A stretch of DNA of 64,000 nucleotides from Echinarachnius parma (GCA_037951105.1 JBAMJV010011231.1:28130-92129), one strand, 5' to 3'; counted from the first letter of the stretch, positions 11,386 to 25,194 are shown. A program made the numbers and translations. The notes: generated by a model not told the origin, from the letters alone.

Positions 11386-12429
11386 TGCCCTTATTACCAC
11401 GTATCAAATGGTGGAAGTTCGATATTGCAACGTGTCATTTTGAGTCCAATACATTTAGAGGTACTACACACACCTAAATCACATAACCACTATGAATGGG
11501 GCATTATTTTTTTGACATATTAACACGCTTCAACATGATGTTGAATTTCATAATGATTTTGTAAAGAAAAGTACTAAAATATCCCCACAAAAAGTCATTT
11601 TTGGATGCAACGCCGTCAATTTCACACAATCAAATGCATTTTGTATACATTTTGATGTCGATCTTCCCAATATTCACCTTTATTGTGCCTACCCGGCTTT
11701 CATAATCATTCCAAGTGAGGTGTCATTGGAAAGATAATTAAACAGGCTTTTTTCTTCATTGTCAAGATATTCATCGTCGAAAGAATTTGAACTTGAGAAA
11801 CACCGTGATATGGGTGTCAGACCTTCCAACTGAAGTTTTTTGGCGCCATTTGTGACATTTCACATTTCTCAAATATACTGCGCATACCTCGTGCTCGTGA
11901 TGCTTACGAATGTGGTATCATTTTAAAGAGGTATACACACTCTTTCAAGTGATACCAAATATAACCATTATGATTTCATAAGAACATAGATATTATCGAT
12001 CAAACTTGAGTTTCCGAACTTTTTTTGATGGGTTTATATATACGCTTGTCTTGTAATTTGATCGCCCTTTCTTACCCATCATACATGTTTTGAAACGTTC
12101 ATAGGGTTCTAGCATTTGGTAACAGATTTAAATGCACACGTAGATACTACTTGAGTGATGTCATTTTCAGTAGAAAGGGTTTTAATAAGTTAGTATCATG
12201 AAACGGGGAATATATCATGAACATAGTTATGGAAACGGGACAAAAGGGTTAAACAATATATTTCGAAACTTTCCATTGGTCAAATGAAGTCTCATCAAGT
12301 CGCTAAATTGTTGGGACTTTGCCATTTCTGCGATACTGCAATGATTATCAAACAACTAATGCATGTTAAAGGAATCTAGTTAAAACTTTGTTGACATGTG
12401 CAAAAAGTGATGAGTGGTTGATACGGTTA

Positions 12430-12738
12430 CAGCTCGTTATTCCGAAGGTTGGTTATTCCGAAGGTTTGGTTATTCCGAAGGTTCGTTATCCCGAAGGTTT
12501 GTTATTCCGAAGGTTCGTTATTCCGAAGGTTCGTTATTCCGAAGGTTCGTTTTTCCTAAGGTTCGTTATTCGTTCGCTATTCCGAAAATGAAATCGGGTT
12601 CGTTATTCCGAAAGTTCGTTAGTCCTAAGATAAAATCGGGTTAGTTATTCCGAAGGTTTGTTATTCCGAAGGTTCGTTATTCCGAAGGTTCTTTATTCCA
12701 AAGGTTCGTTAGTCCGAAAATGAAATAGGGTTCGTCGA
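12430..12738 (+). repeat. 16-bp satellite, forward block 2
   Basis: Same CGTTATTCCGAAGGTT unit as 3485-3827, with more point variation, ending in the variant AATGAAATAGGGTTCG. Confidence 0.9.
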
Positions 12739-14080
12739 GCTCCTACGTCCTGCTCTTTTGTTCATCGAGCTATTGACTGTGCATTCATGGAAGGATATCT
12801 ATTGACGCATGTGAGATAATCTTCCCATTCATTGCCCACTGCGTTGCCAATTTGCTAATTTAACTTGGACGCAGCACGAGCGCCGCGAGAGCGGCCAAGA
12901 CAAGTGTACGATCTAAACAATAGCGAACAATGAACGCCGCTCTCCACACGACCTCCACACGCTCTCCCCACGTCCTTCACACGCTTCCAATTTTATGAAT
13001 GGGGATTAGAAGCGGCGCAAGATCGGCGCGAGAGCGTAGCTATGTGTGACGGGGGTATTAGCATGTGTACCTATATGTGTATATAATTATGTTGTTTCTG
13101 TTTGTATTATCGTCACTTTATAGCCTCTGAAGAAGATTCTGCTAGGATCGAAAATTTAGGCCCTATATTGAATCTCTTACAGTAATCAACGTAACTCCAG
13201 CCATTTAACTTTAATTGATACAATTGATCTCTGGCGTCGCCATTTATATAATAACATGTTTGTTTCTTCATATTTGCATCACATTATCTCCCCCTCCATA
13301 AAGGAAAATGGTCTAGAACGGAGCCTAGTGTGTTTTAAAGTGCCCCCTCTCTCAAGCCAATAAGGCTTAGGTCCGTTCCATTTCCTGTTTATTTCGTTGT
13401 TAAAGAAAACTGTTGATGAATACAGTTGAGTTAGGTAAACAATTACTTATTCTTAGGGATAATCATTCATAAAAAAATACAATTTTAAGCCGTTCTGCTC
13501 TGGTCCTGGACATCTGGTAGGCCTACTGGCTATATTATGGTTTAGCTAGACTAACTTGTAGGTCCTCAAGCTATATACGAAACACATTTTCCACACAACA
13601 TTGGTTTGCGATAATTCAAATAAGTATTATTGTCTTTAAAAATAATCACTAACTCCTATAAAAAAAAATTAAAAATCAGTCGTAAAATGGCTATTGTATG
13701 GTCGGGGGTATAGGGTGGAAGGGTCACTCTCATACAAAAGTGCTACCCACCCGTGTCCATCATCATCTGAAATGTATCCTAAATGGCTTAGTGCAAATTC
13801 GTAAGTTTACACCCCTAAATGGCGTAATGATTTTAAAACCTGAAAAGGTGCCGTAAGTGATACCATTTTTGGCGTGTTTTTTTGTGGAAGCGGATGCGTA
13901 GCCAGTCATGTTGGGAGAGACAATCGGGTTCTATGGACCTTCTTGTTCTACATAGTGGCTTGTACACAGTGGCTTGTTCTTACATAGTGGCACAGCCAGG
14001 ATTATTGACAGTTGGGACGGGGTGGTGGGGCAAAAAGATCCCCCCCCCCCCCCGACAACTCGACGGCAACCCAGCTCCCC
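12739..14080. other. Spacer between inverted satellite blocks, no gene seen
   Basis: Contains a GC-richer patch with many GAGAGCG and CACACG words (12840-13050) and a CTGAAGAAG...GATCGAAA motif (about 13128-13155) of the kind common in animal retroelement ends. No reading frame with domain content. Confidence 0.45.
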
Positions 14081-14084
14081 CTAT

Positions 14085-14570
14085 TTCATTTTCGGATTAA
14101 CGAACCCTATTTCATTTTCGGACTAACGAACCCTATTTCATTTTCGGACTTACGAACCTTCGGAATAACGAACCTTCGGAACAACGAACCCGATTTTATT
14201 TTCGGACTAACGAACCTTCGGAATAACGAACCTTCGGAATACATGGAATTATAACGAACCTTTGGAATAACCAACTTTCTGAATAACCAACCTTCGGAAT
14301 AACGAACATTCGGAATAATGAACCGGATTTCATTTTCGAACTAACGAACCGTCGGAACAGCGAACCCGATTTTATTTTCGGAATAGCGGACCTTCGGAAT
14401 AAAGAACCTTCGGAATAACGAACCTCCGGATTAACAAACCTTCGGAATAACGAACCTTCGGAATAATGCAACGAATGTTCGGATTTACGAACCCTATTTC
14501 ATTTTCGGAATAGCGAACTCGCAGGTATACGAAATGTGCGTGTTCGGAATAACCGAACCTTCGGAATAAC
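14085..14570 (-). repeat. 16-bp satellite, inverted block 2
   Basis: Units reading CCTTCGGAATAACGAA alternate with CCTATTTCATTTTCGGA variants; the inverted partner of 12430-12738. Confidence 0.9.
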
Positions 14571-14779
14571 GAACCCCACCCCTTGATATAACGTATATAG
14601 TTGTTATCCGATATGTCCACTGGGTGTCGTGTGAACATTTCAAGTTAAATTGACGTTATATGGCCGAGTAATGAGCAAAAATGCAAATTAATGTGGTACA
14701 GTGGATAATTTAACAACTGAACACTTCAATCGTAAATATAAGTTTTCCCATCCATTTTAACACTTTTGTCATTCAATTT

Positions 14780-15355
<576 letters not shown>

Positions 15356-15372
15356 ATTATGTGGTCTTTTTG

Positions 15373-16523
15373 TTAAAGGGATGCCTGTAAAGTGTCAGAT
15401 ATTGCACAAACTGACATTTGAGACTTCAGTCCTATATCAATATCATTGTAAAATACAATTGAAAGATTTGTGAAAGTTTAAAAGAAAACGAACACTGTTT
15501 ACCTAGTGAAAAAGACGAATATTGAGTTCAGTTTTATCACCGAATACTGATGGCCTGCCGTAGATTTGTCGCAGTAATAATCATCCGTTTGCGATATCCG
15601 CACCCTAGTCTATCAGGTTATGTAAAGCAGCAATTTTTGTTGCTATAATCTTGGAAACAGTTTTTAATTTGGTCTAAATACACTACTGATGAGAAAAAGT
15701 GATGTTTCCATTTTTTATTTGTGGTCCCAGGGTGCATTTTGGCGATTTTAAAGATAATTAGCTAATTTGCATATTTGTGAAATAAGGTCAGGGGTCATTT
15801 TCTATCTAGGAATAGTACAATATTGATAAAAACTAGTATTCTAGGGTATTTTGAGGCAAGGATTCCATTTCCGGTGCTCGTTTGTAAGTGCTGTATGGGA
15901 AACACTCTGAAATCAAAGATGGCTTCCCCTAATTTGCATATTTATGAATATTATTGATTTTCAGTGGCTACAGCCCCTAATAAGCAATAATTCCGGATTA
16001 TTATTTGTCAGTTATGTTCTAAGTATGTATTTAAGATATCAAAGATGAGTTACCATCATGGCAACCTCTAGCAATGCATATTATTTGCATAAATATGTAT
16101 TTTACCTAATTTGCATATTCCCCCAAATCGAGTATATTGGGAACACGGTAAGTAAAAAAGACAAGTCTGTAAAAAAATTTCACAACATTTATTTACACTT
16201 CATTAGGGGATATACTACCCGTGTATGTTTACAGACGGTACAGAATTCATGGAATATGCGCGCGCTCGGCTTAAAGTTCAGTCTGGTCGGGAAGGTTTCC
16301 CAAGCGCGCTGGCCTGACGTGTTCAGCTACGGCAATTGTACTTGTTTTATCAAAAGCGTTAGCTAACGCTTTTGAAATAATGATTTTCAATGATAATTAT
16401 CTTCATACTAAAGGGACATTTGAACAAATCTAACCCTATTTTATTCCTCTCTTACCATAATCTAAACAACACGGCAGAAGAGAAACGAGGGAGCTTGTAG
16501 ACACTTTACAGGCATCACTTTAA
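15373..16523. mobile_element. 1.15-kb TTAA-flanked TIR element
   Basis: The left end TTAAAGGGATGCCTGTAAAG and right end CTTTACAGGCATCACTTTAA are inverted, with TTAA at both junctions. The interior is AT-rich without an intact ORF. Inserted inside the outer element at 14660-17110. Confidence 0.75.
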
Positions 16524-16654
16524 ATTGATGGACGAAAGACGAAATTGAAGTTAAGATTTCCGGTTTGGTGGTTCCTCGGGACGAATTTGAAGTACAAATT
16601 AATGAAATTGGATGACAAAAGTGTTAAAATGGATGGGAAAACCTGTAACTTTTT

Positions 16655-16993
16655 AACGAAAGGCAAATTTGAAAAATCGAAAACTGTCCCATGCTTTTAT
16701 TATTAATACGAATACAACAAGGTAGGAGGGAACCGCTAACATTTCAATTGGATTTTGAGGATTTGGACAATGTTACTAAGTCCCTTTAATGTGTAATAGC
16801 TCGCCGTTTTTAATTATGTTATGATTACGCCAGCAAATTGGCCACCATATTAAAGGTACTTAGTAACATTGTCCAAATCCTCAAAATCCAATTGGAATTC
16901 TAGCGGTTTCCTCATACCTTGTTGTATTTGAATTTACAATCAAAGCATGGGACAGGTTTAAGTTTTTCAAACTTCCCTTTCGTTAAAAATATA
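16655..16993. mobile_element. Fold-back MITE with TTTTTAACGAAAGG termini
   Basis: Left TTTTTAACGAAAGGCAAATT and right CCCTTTCGTTAAAAA are inverted; arms also pair TGTCCCATGC, CAACAAGGTA and GGATTTGGACAATGTTACT. It interrupts the right arm of the surrounding element. Confidence 0.75.
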
Positions 16994-17111
16994 TTAACGA
17001 TTGAAGTGTTCCGATGTTAAATTATCCACTGGATCGCGAGAACTGTGCACAAAGTGAGTGCAATTAGTTAGTGAATATCACTTTGATGTTTTGCTCATTT
17101 CTCGGCCATAG

Positions 17112-19613
17112 GGGGCAATTCCACGGTAACGGAAGGACATTCAGACACAATTTTGGAACTTCAATCAAATAATTCCAGGATCCTGCTTTTAATTTTTTAT
17201 TCTAAATGGCATGTCTTTGATCCTTGTTGGGACACCTTTGATTTCCACTATTTCTAAAATTTTGACCGCATTATGTAAATTAGATATGGACACTAATGAG
17301 GCCGGTAACGGAAGGACGGCAAAATGGACATGGATTTTCAAGTTTTTTAGTTATGACCCAATCTCTGTGAAGTTACGAGGTTTATCATGTTAAGTTGGCT
17401 ACTAGTCAAATTCCTTATGTTCACAGAGTATAACACCACCTTTTAAGAAAAATATCTACGTTGGTATATTAATTATGAGAAATTAATTACTCCAGTGTTC
17501 GGTAACGGAAGGACGGTAACGGAAGGACCTCTGAAAAGTCTATTGGAATTGTACAATAAAATTAATTTTGAAATTTAAAGACTATTTATGAGAAGGAAAT
17601 ATCTCTTTTGTGGTCTAAAATGAGTTTGTATCATAGATAGCATATGGACATCACAAGCATTTACATTTCTATTTTTTTCTTACTATATTTCATGCTCCAA
17701 TGGCTCTTATTCATGGTCAATTCATGGTAACGGAAGGACACTCAGACACAAATTGTCAACTTTAAGAAAGACATTTTTAAATACTTGTGTTGTTAGAACC
17801 GTCTATTTTGATAACAATACTTCCAAAATATACAGTTTTAAGGTCCCATAATTTTTTTAATTTTTTTTATCTCCGCACATTATTGAATATGCATACAAAT
17901 GAGGTCGGTAACGGAAGGACACTAAAATGGACAAGGTTTTGTTATCAAATCAGTTTTAACTAAAACTCTGTGATATTAAATAATACAAAATATTTTAAGG
18001 GTACACATTTCATTCTCTGAAGGGTTAAGAAGAATTTACTTGTTCTTTGATTAAAATTTGTCCGCAGATATTTGAGTTATTTCACACAAAGCGGACCAAT
18101 GTTCGGTAACGGAAGGACATAATGGACTATAATGTATCAATATGACACAGTAGGGTCATTCCATGTCAAATCACCTTTAAAAAAATTGAAAATTTTCATC
18201 GCAGCCCCCTTCAAATTTGCTAATATTTGGTATGTATGATATTTCAACCTTTAAAAGCGCAAATATTTAAGTTTTAGCCCAATCCGCCCAATGGTTTTGG
18301 CGCTATGGTCGATTCTTATGGGGGAGTTTTGTAAGAAATGGGCGTGGGCACCATTTTTCAAATGGCCATTGTCCATTAACCGTTGGGTCAATTTATTTTG
18401 TAAAGGTGTCATTGGACTGGGGATGTTATGTGCAATCCATTTATGCCATTTGTGTTCATGCATGAGCGAGTTTGGATACGATAACCTTTGACCTTAGATT
18501 TTGACCTTCCGTTTTACCTCGTGGATCAAATAATTTGGAGAAATTTTTTTGCTTAAATCTTGGCTTGATATAATTTCTACAATATATGAAATAATTGGAG
18601 ATATGTTATTTCTTGCTTTTTCTACAGCCTTGTTTTTAGTTTGCAAATTTCATGTACAATTTAATTATTTTAGACCTACACCCATGTCCAAGAATTCTAT
18701 AGGGGTGTATTGTGTAAAAAAAAGACCTATTCAAAGTCATGATCAGAGCCTATTCACACCCTGGCTCACCACAGTTAAATAGACCTACTAATCCCCATAC
18801 AATAGAAATCCAGACAAATGGCATCATGGTACAAGGGCCCTGTTGCATAAAGAGATAAAATCAATTGTGAGCCAGATCAAATGTTCTAAATGCACAAATC
18901 TGATTGGTTGAAACACAGAAAATTACTAGTCTGACCACGCTACGCCACTGATAGCTGGCCATTGCAGGTATTGTCTCATTATTTTGGGTTTTCATATATG
19001 AGAGACCAATTTTTGAACATAAATTTTGTCATAATATGTAATATGAGGTACCTTGTCCATCTGTTACCATTGTATGGTAACGGAAGGACATTTTCTTTTG
19101 TTATTTATTAATTAACGAAGAAACAATGAGTAATACAATTGTTAGCAATGGGAAGGCCTACTTGAACTTGCTTTGCACTGAAGATTGGTCTGCTCTCTAA
19201 CAAGTATGTGAGCCACAAAATTAAAAATATTGATATTTCGGTAACAGAAGGACATTTTCATAGGCTGAAAATAAGAAGTCATTGAAGCATAACAAATCAA
19301 ATTAATCATACAAATTTACTATTTTACAAAATGGTCATATCTCAGGAGTCAGAATAATGTTTTTTAGGCTTAACTGGGGAAATATAAAACAAACACAGGA
19401 TCAAAACACTTTTTCACAAAAATGTCAAATTTGTGGGGTTCAATTATGGTTATAAAGTTATTATAAAAAAACAACTAAAATTATGTAAAACTAAAATGTT
19501 CTCATTGAATTCAAAATATATAGAGTTTAAGCTTTGATTTGATACCAAATTTGTATCATAAAAATGCTTGTAAAATTTTTGGTCAAATGTCCACTTTGGC
19601 GTGGAATTGCCCT
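17112..19613. mobile_element. GGTAACGGAAGGACA-array element, copy 1 (2.5 kb)
   Basis: Bounded by GGGCAATTCCACG (17113) and CGTGGAATTGCCC (ends 19612). The interior holds about nine dispersed copies of GGTAACGGAAGGAC (for example near 17125, 17301, 17501, 17514, 17729, 17908, 18104, 19077) separated by 100-250 bp of AT-rich sequence, plus one nested repeat at 18147-18822. No ORF. Confidence 0.8.
18147..18822. repeat. Dispersed repeat GGTCATTCCATGTCAAATCACC, copy 1
   Basis: Starts with GGTCATTCCATGTCAAATC and runs through CCAATCCGCCCAA, GGGCGTGGGCACC and TGAGCGAGTTTGGATACG. A homologous copy lies at 25600-26443. Followed at about 18830 by a truncated GGCCCTGTTGCA-type MITE. Confidence 0.8.
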
Positions 19614-19845
19614 ATTACGTCTATTTAACTTGAACGTTTCACACAACACTCACTGGACATATCAGATAATAATAATATAATTATATTGTATCAACCAATC
19701 TTCACTGTTTGCACATGTCAACAAAGTTACTACATCCCTTTAACATATGTAGCTAAAACTTACGACTTAATTATGTGACTAATATGACATTACGAATACG
19801 GATAAATAATGTATTACCATTCTGCTGCTTAAATCCAGTGCATAC

Positions 19846-21346
19846 CGGTAATGGATGTAACATTCATCATGTATTTGCAAGTAACTTGACCGTCGCAGGA
19901 GTTCCAAAGCAGGGGCGTTTGCTGCCTCGTTGTGACAGACATATGCCACTCTCATGACGGATTCCACATTTTTTACTTTCTTACAGAAGGCCTCCATCAC
20001 AGCCCGCCCAGCTTCTCCCCCTTGTGCTGCCGCAAAGGTCAGGAGGTACTCAAACTCATTGTAGTCTTCCAGAACACGCTTCAGGATCTCTTGAAACTCT
20101 TCAGGCTGTGTTTGGTAGATAGATGCGACGTAGTGACCGGCCACATATTCCTGCATTAGCTTATGCGGGAATTGTGCCTCGGTCACATACTCCTTCCCCT
20201 TCATTCTCTCATCTATTGGTGCTACTCTCTTTTTCATTGTCATGACTCCTATCTCGCAAGCTCTTTTGACAGCATCAAAATACCCATCAAATTCTTCTTC
20301 CCGAAACAGCATGTGCTTTGAAATCAACCCGTTGTATGCTAGCTCACCAATCTGCGTGAAAGCCTGTTTGCATCTATCTAGATACTCCCCTAGTGTTTCA
20401 TCACCACCATCCTCTTTGCATTTGGAGTAAGAGTGCTCAATTAATGAATGCACAATTAGGCCAAATAACTGCGGAATCGTCTCTAGCCTACGCAGCGCAT
20501 CTCTTTTCGGTCGGTTATTCCAGACGTGACATAGCATGGCGCAAAACATGGGAATATGAGCAAGGTGATCTCTAATTGTCTCATTGTCCTTTATAAGTTC
20601 GAGAAGACTCTCCGCCGAAGCTACGTCTTCGATGAAGTACTTTCCAATGTATGTTGCTACATCTCCTTTGTTGAAGCCTTTGACCCGAACACGTCCGTAC
20701 TGCTTGTTAATCTTGTCAACATTGGTGATTTGGTCGGCACGCCATGGTCGAGAAGTGACAATAAGAGGCGTGTGCTTCATCTTCTCGCCTCTCATAATCT
20801 GGACTAAAACTTCATTGGGCATCTTCTTTGCGATATCTCCTTGATACTCGTCTAATCCGTCGAATAACATCACTGTTTTAGTCGGATATTTGCTGATGTA
20901 TTTCTCAACGACGTCACCTGGAATTTCAACGCCATCGTACTCATATACTAACTCATTCAGTATGTCGCCAAAGCAACGACCTTCTTGCGTTTCTCTGAGT
21001 GTTAGTAGAAAGAGTAGATCAATCTCCTGTAGGCATTGGTCAGTTGCCCAGTCATACGCTATCTTTGCTAGGAGAGTGGTTTTGCCGACACCCGCCTCTC
21101 CTAGAAAGGCAATTCTCTTCTTCCCCTCACTTGGCAGCAAAAGCTTAAATATACCATCATATTCTAATGGCTTGCTTTGTTGTTTATCTTCTTTTAGCAG
21201 CTCGAGATTGACGTAGATCATATCTTGCTTCATGCGCGAATCTGGATCTAAGGGAGATGTCTTAATGTCGTTGTACTCATCGATGTAGCGGGATTTCAAC
21301 CGCGCGCTGTAGTTCGCTAGATCTTCGGGAGTCATTGGAGATTGAC
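19846..21346 (-). CDS. NLR gene A, NACHT NTPase exon
   Basis: One long open frame (about 500 codons) encoding the nucleotide-binding core of a NOD-like receptor. From the first Met (21335) I see Walker A GEAGVGKTT at residues 79-87, Walker B VMLFDGLDEY at 155-164, a sensor-1 type LIVTSRPWR at 191-199, and a helical/winged-helix region ending in FPHKLMQEYVAGHYVA near residue 395, as in NACHT-LRR proteins. NACHT domains bind ATP/dNTP and drive oligomerisation of cytosolic sensors. The acceptor lies just upstream of that Met (CTTTTCATTACAAAG, exon starts 21346), leaving two bases that complete the split Gly codon from the Death exon. The frame stays open to 19779; the best donor I see is CCG|GTATGC at 19845 (phase 2), with ATG|GTAATA at 19817 as alternative. 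No frameshift or lost catalytic residue is evident. Confidence 0.92.
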
Positions 21347-22324
21347 CTTTGTAATGAAAAGAGGATTTTGTAAGGGATATTTTTTAATGCGAACTGTGTC
21401 CATTCAAGTATTTTTATTCTTGAATAATGACAATAAACTGTTCATGTCCCAACTCAACTTTCATCATTATTTTTTGAAAAAATATAACATGTGTATTTTC
21501 ATTGTCATTATGCTAGAATCAATATTAATCTATGACGGTAATGACATGTAGTATGCTATAGAGTATCAAAAGTGGGGTAAACAGTATTTTAGACATTATT
21601 AATAAACTGTCAAATATTTAACTAAACTATGGGTCACTGTTCTGGCCAAAGTGGCATATTTAAAACATTTTCTTTACCCTGATCTACTTTGTTAGAAAAG
21701 TGTGTATCTTTCCAATATCTTATATCCGAGCATATACAATGTCATAATCCACAAATTCTACTTGTAATACTTTTGTATGACCTAACTAACATGAACATGA
21801 TACGGGTATGCTAAAAAACAATAAAATACCATAAATGTTCAGGTAAATATATGTATATGCTGCATATACATGTATGAACAACTACATCAATGGGATTTGT
21901 TTTGCTGAATGTGAACCACAACCACCAACAACATTAATACACACACATTCACCCCAAACAGAACAATTGTGCCTCAGTCTTTCAGTTTGGGTATAAAGTC
22001 GCAATAGGGGTTTAGTACATAGAGCACCAAAATCATAAAAAATTGTCTTTGGCTGAAAATTTCAACTTTACGGAATTTGATACTTACATGTGTCATCTAC
22101 ATTCTCTGAAAATTTCATGTCCTAATTCGATTGTTTTATACCGAAAATAATGTTTTTTCTGAGCAACCTTCAATTCGGTTTTGGCCTGAAACTCGGTTTA
22201 TCATCGCTGGCTGTTCATGATCGATCGTTTGTGCATTGATTGAGCGGCACCCGACCGCTGTTATTACGGTATTTTCGCAAACCTGAAGACGACGAGTAGT
22301 GGGGTGGTTAAGGGGTCCATGACT

Positions 22325-22520
22325 GCATTTTGGGGTACGATTGTTTTACTTGGCATACATACTCCTTGGATCAAAAAAAGAAAATTCGTCAAAAGAGACA
22401 CTCTGTATCTATGCAAATTAGGCCTAATTTCCATAATTGATATACAGAGTGTCTCTTTGGATAAATTTTCTTCTTTTGATCCAAGGAGTTTGTATGCCAG
22501 GTAAAACAATTGTACCCCAA
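22325..22520. mobile_element. Hairpin MITE (GTTTTACTTGGCATAC arms)
   Basis: Inverted arms: GGGGTACGATTGTTTTAC... pairs with ...GTAAAACAATTGTACCCC, and AGAGACACTCTGTAT with ATACAGAGTGTCTCT. About 195 bp, non-coding. Confidence 0.75.
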
Positions 22521-22704
22521 ACTGTAGTGAACACCCATATTTGTGGCCCCTACTAGGAGAAATGACGTAATTTAGGCGAGAAATTACGTCACTTACGTTC
22601 TCTCTCGTCGTCTGGCGAATCTGAGCACTAGTTCATGCCCGATTTCAGGTTCGTCGGAAAATCCAGTGCACCGTCTTCAGAATTACGTAATCAGAGAAGT
22701 AGCA

Positions 22705-23425
22705 ACATGTATATGTGTGTGTGTGTGTGTGTTTTATACGTGTGTATGTGTATGTGTGGTGGATTATGTAACTGGTGTATGCGTGTGTGTTTGAATGTGT
22801 GCGTGTGTGGCTTTGTGTACGTGTGTGTGCATTTGTGCGTGTGTGTGTGTGTTTGTGAGTGTATATGTGTTTGTTTGTGTTTGTTGGAATGCCAGTGCAT
22901 GCGTGCGTGTGTGTATCTGCGTATGTGTACGGGTATGGGTTTTTGTTTGAGTGTGTGCGTGTGTTTGTGTTTGTTTGAGTGCTCGCGTGGATGAGTGTGC
23001 GTGCGTGTGTTTATGTTTATGTGGATGTGCGTTTGTGGGTGTTTGTGTGCATTTGTGAGTGTGCATTCATGTGTTTGTGTGGGTGTGTGTTGTGTATCTG
23101 TATGCGTATGTGTGGGAGTTTTATTGATGTTGTGTTTGTGTGTATACGCGTGTGTAAGGGTTTGTGTTTGTGTGAGCGCATGTGTGGGGTGTTTGTGTGC
23201 ATTGTTGTTTGTTTGAGTGCGAGTGCGTGCGTGCGTGCGGGAGTGGATGTTTGTGCGTGTGAGTATACGTGTGTGTAAGTGTGTGTGTGTTTTGTGTGAT
23301 TGAATGCGTGTATGTGTGTGTGTGTCTGTGTTGGAGTTTGAATAATTCAGTCGGGTCGTGTGTTTGCGCATGTGTATGTTTGAAAGTGTAAGGTGTGTGT
23401 GAGTGTTTGTCATGATTGTGTGTAG
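22705..23425 (+). repeat. Degenerate TG-rich tract
   Basis: About 720 bp of imperfect (TG)n with scattered substitutions. It supports long Thr/His and Cys/Val reading frames in several frames (up to 240 codons), none of which has non-repetitive protein content. Confidence 0.9.
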
Positions 23426-23537
23426 AAGGGAACGACGTCATTGTGAACGCGCGTTAACTAAAAACGAAAATGGTTCAAAGGCAGCGAACAGGTAGTGAAC
23501 AGCACGGGTTGACTACATCCAATAGACCGCTTCTGTG

Positions 23538-23702
23538 ATGTATGCAAATAATATTCGTATGACGTATAGACTCCCCGTTGGCAAACTTAACAATAGTAAC
23601 TAGGTTCGGCAAGATAAGTATGCCGGAGCTTACCGGACCTAGTTACTATTGTTAAACAGTGCCAACGTGGAGTATTACGTCATACGCATATTATTTGCTT
23701 AT
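23538..23702. mobile_element. Palindromic MITE (GCAAATAATATTCGTATGACG arms)
   Basis: Arms TGACGTATAGACTCC / GGAGTATTACGTCA and AACAATAGTAACTAGGT / ACCTAGTTACTATTGTT form a near-perfect hairpin of about 165 bp. Confidence 0.75.
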
Positions 23703-23928
23703 ACAGGGTGGCCCAGAAATAACGGAACGGGGTACTTTCCATTATAAAGAAATATACAGACTAGGTTCACTGGATAGATAATCTTTTAAAAAGAACTTTG
23801 ATATCATCAACAGTAATGTTTTTGTTTGGGTGTTCGGAATAACGAATTTCTGTTAAAAAGATTATCTATCCAGTGAACATATTATCACAATGGCAAATAC
23901 CCCGTTCCGCTATTTCTGGGCCACCCTG
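23702..23928. mobile_element. MITE with ACAGGGTGGCCCAGAAA termini, copy 1
   Basis: Left ACAGGGTGGCCCAGAAATA and right TATTTCTGGGCCACCCTG are inverted ends, with inner arms GTTCACTGGATAGATAATC and its complement. It abuts the palindrome at 23538-23702. Related elements: 44659-45265 and 54850-55733. Confidence 0.85.
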
Positions 23929-24881
23929 AAACGGTCGTTCTAGGACGGGAAACTCGTTCTCGTTCACATAAGCGAAAACTCCCTATTGTGAGCGGTGTGC
24001 GAGCTAGCTGAGCCGGAGCGGAAAGCGCTGTGATTGGTCAGACTGACCTGAATAGTGTTGTACTGGGTATGTACGTTGTGTTCATTTCCGGATAGCGTGC
24101 GCGACCTACTGCATAATACCGCATTGAATCGCGCCTTGTTATGTAAATTCTGTAGCTAGCTTTTCCTCGCATTATCAAAGCGCATCGTGTGCAGCCTACC
24201 GCATCCTACTGCATTGAATCGCGCTGTGCGGCTTACCGGTACCGGTACCTACCCTATTGAATGACATGGTACTGCGTGCATGCAAAATACGCCTCCCCGG
24301 TGCGAAGTTCATTGTGTATAGTTCAATGTTGCGGTAACGATCGGGCAGGATGAATGAGCAGGTGGGTCGATATCGCCCGACCAGCGAGGACTGAAGTTAC
24401 CGCTCTATTGTACCATTCATTGTGATCGAGGGGGTCATGCCAGCTAGCCCGCCGGGTTAACTTGCATGCAATTGTACGAAACTGGAGCGGCTTTGTACAC
24501 ATTTTACTGTATGTTAACAGTAAACTGCGCATGCGTTATATTGTTTGTTGATAACGCTATTTTCACGATCGATTGTGAAAACGAACGGTCAAACCGAGAA
24601 TTTGTTCAACCGCTCGCTCGCTCTGTGAGGATGCTTTTCTGAATGGATGCGAAACTAGAAGCGATTTTCTCTGTTGTTTGACAAATAGCTGAGCTCTGGT
24701 CCGCGTTTTTAAATTGCGTTTTTCTTTCCTTCATGACAATTATATGTAGCAAGTTATATATCATTTTAAAGCTGAAATCCGAGAGAATTCAAAACACTAA
24801 AAATCTCAATTTTGATATTGCCGATGAATTACCCGAAGTGACAGAGGGGGACACAATTGCACTTATATAACACAGTAATGC

Positions 24882-25138
24882 ACTCTTAGAAATATTAGGT
24901 AATGCTTGGATACATAAGTGCCCTCATTGATGGGTAAACCAAAACTGGGCATTTCTATGCCCAACTGCATACTATTTTGTCCAATTATTGCTCATTCTTA
25001 CCCAAAATGAACAGTAATTGGGTAAGAATGAGCAATAATTGGACAAAATATTATGCAGTTAGGCATAGAAATGCCAAGTATTGGTTTACCAATCAATGAT
25101 TATGTATCCATGCTTTACCCAATATTTCTAAGAGCGTA
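24882..25138. mobile_element. Hairpin MITE next to the Death exon
   Basis: CACTCTTAGAAATATTAGGTAA pairs with the right end TTACCCAATATTTCTAAGAG; centre arms ATTGCTCATTCTTACCC / GGGTAAGAATGAGCAAT. About 257 bp, ending some 50 bp from the Death-exon donor. Confidence 0.85.
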
Positions 25139-25194
25139 TGATTCAAGGCACAACATACGCTTTGATTGATGAAACGTGTTATTAAATTACTTAC

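Larger units (their letters stand above)
8832..12038. mobile_element. 3.2-kb element with 40-bp TIRs, carrying nested repeats
   Basis: The left end contains AAAAAAAGTTCGGAAACTCA at about 8845-8864 and the right end its reverse complement TGAGTTTCCGAACTTTTTTT at about 12008-12027; inverted similarity extends to about 40 bp. The interior has no intact ORF. It includes a diverged tandem duplication (9549-10545) and a smaller MITE (11026-11385). Confidence 0.65.
21347..25194 (-). other. Gene A intron between Death and NACHT exons
   Basis: 3.85 kb with GTAAGT at the 5' side and a pyrimidine tract plus AAAG at the 3' side. It is filled by hairpin MITEs (22325-22520, 23538-23702, 23702-23928, 24882-25138) and a TG-rich tract (22705-23425). 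I see no further exon in it. Confidence 0.7.

Noticed and set aside
13120..13160. CTGAAGA ... GATC GAAA resembling a hammerhead ribozyme core
   Set aside because: An extra base sits between the conserved GA and stem II, and I could not find stems I and III; the motif CTGAAGAAG...GAAA is common in animal repeats.
22691..23413. 240-codon open frame on the minus strand, Thr/His/Asn-rich
   Set aside because: It is the translation of a degenerate (TG)n/(CA)n tract, and comparable frames are open on both strands; no non-repetitive protein segment or splice signals.
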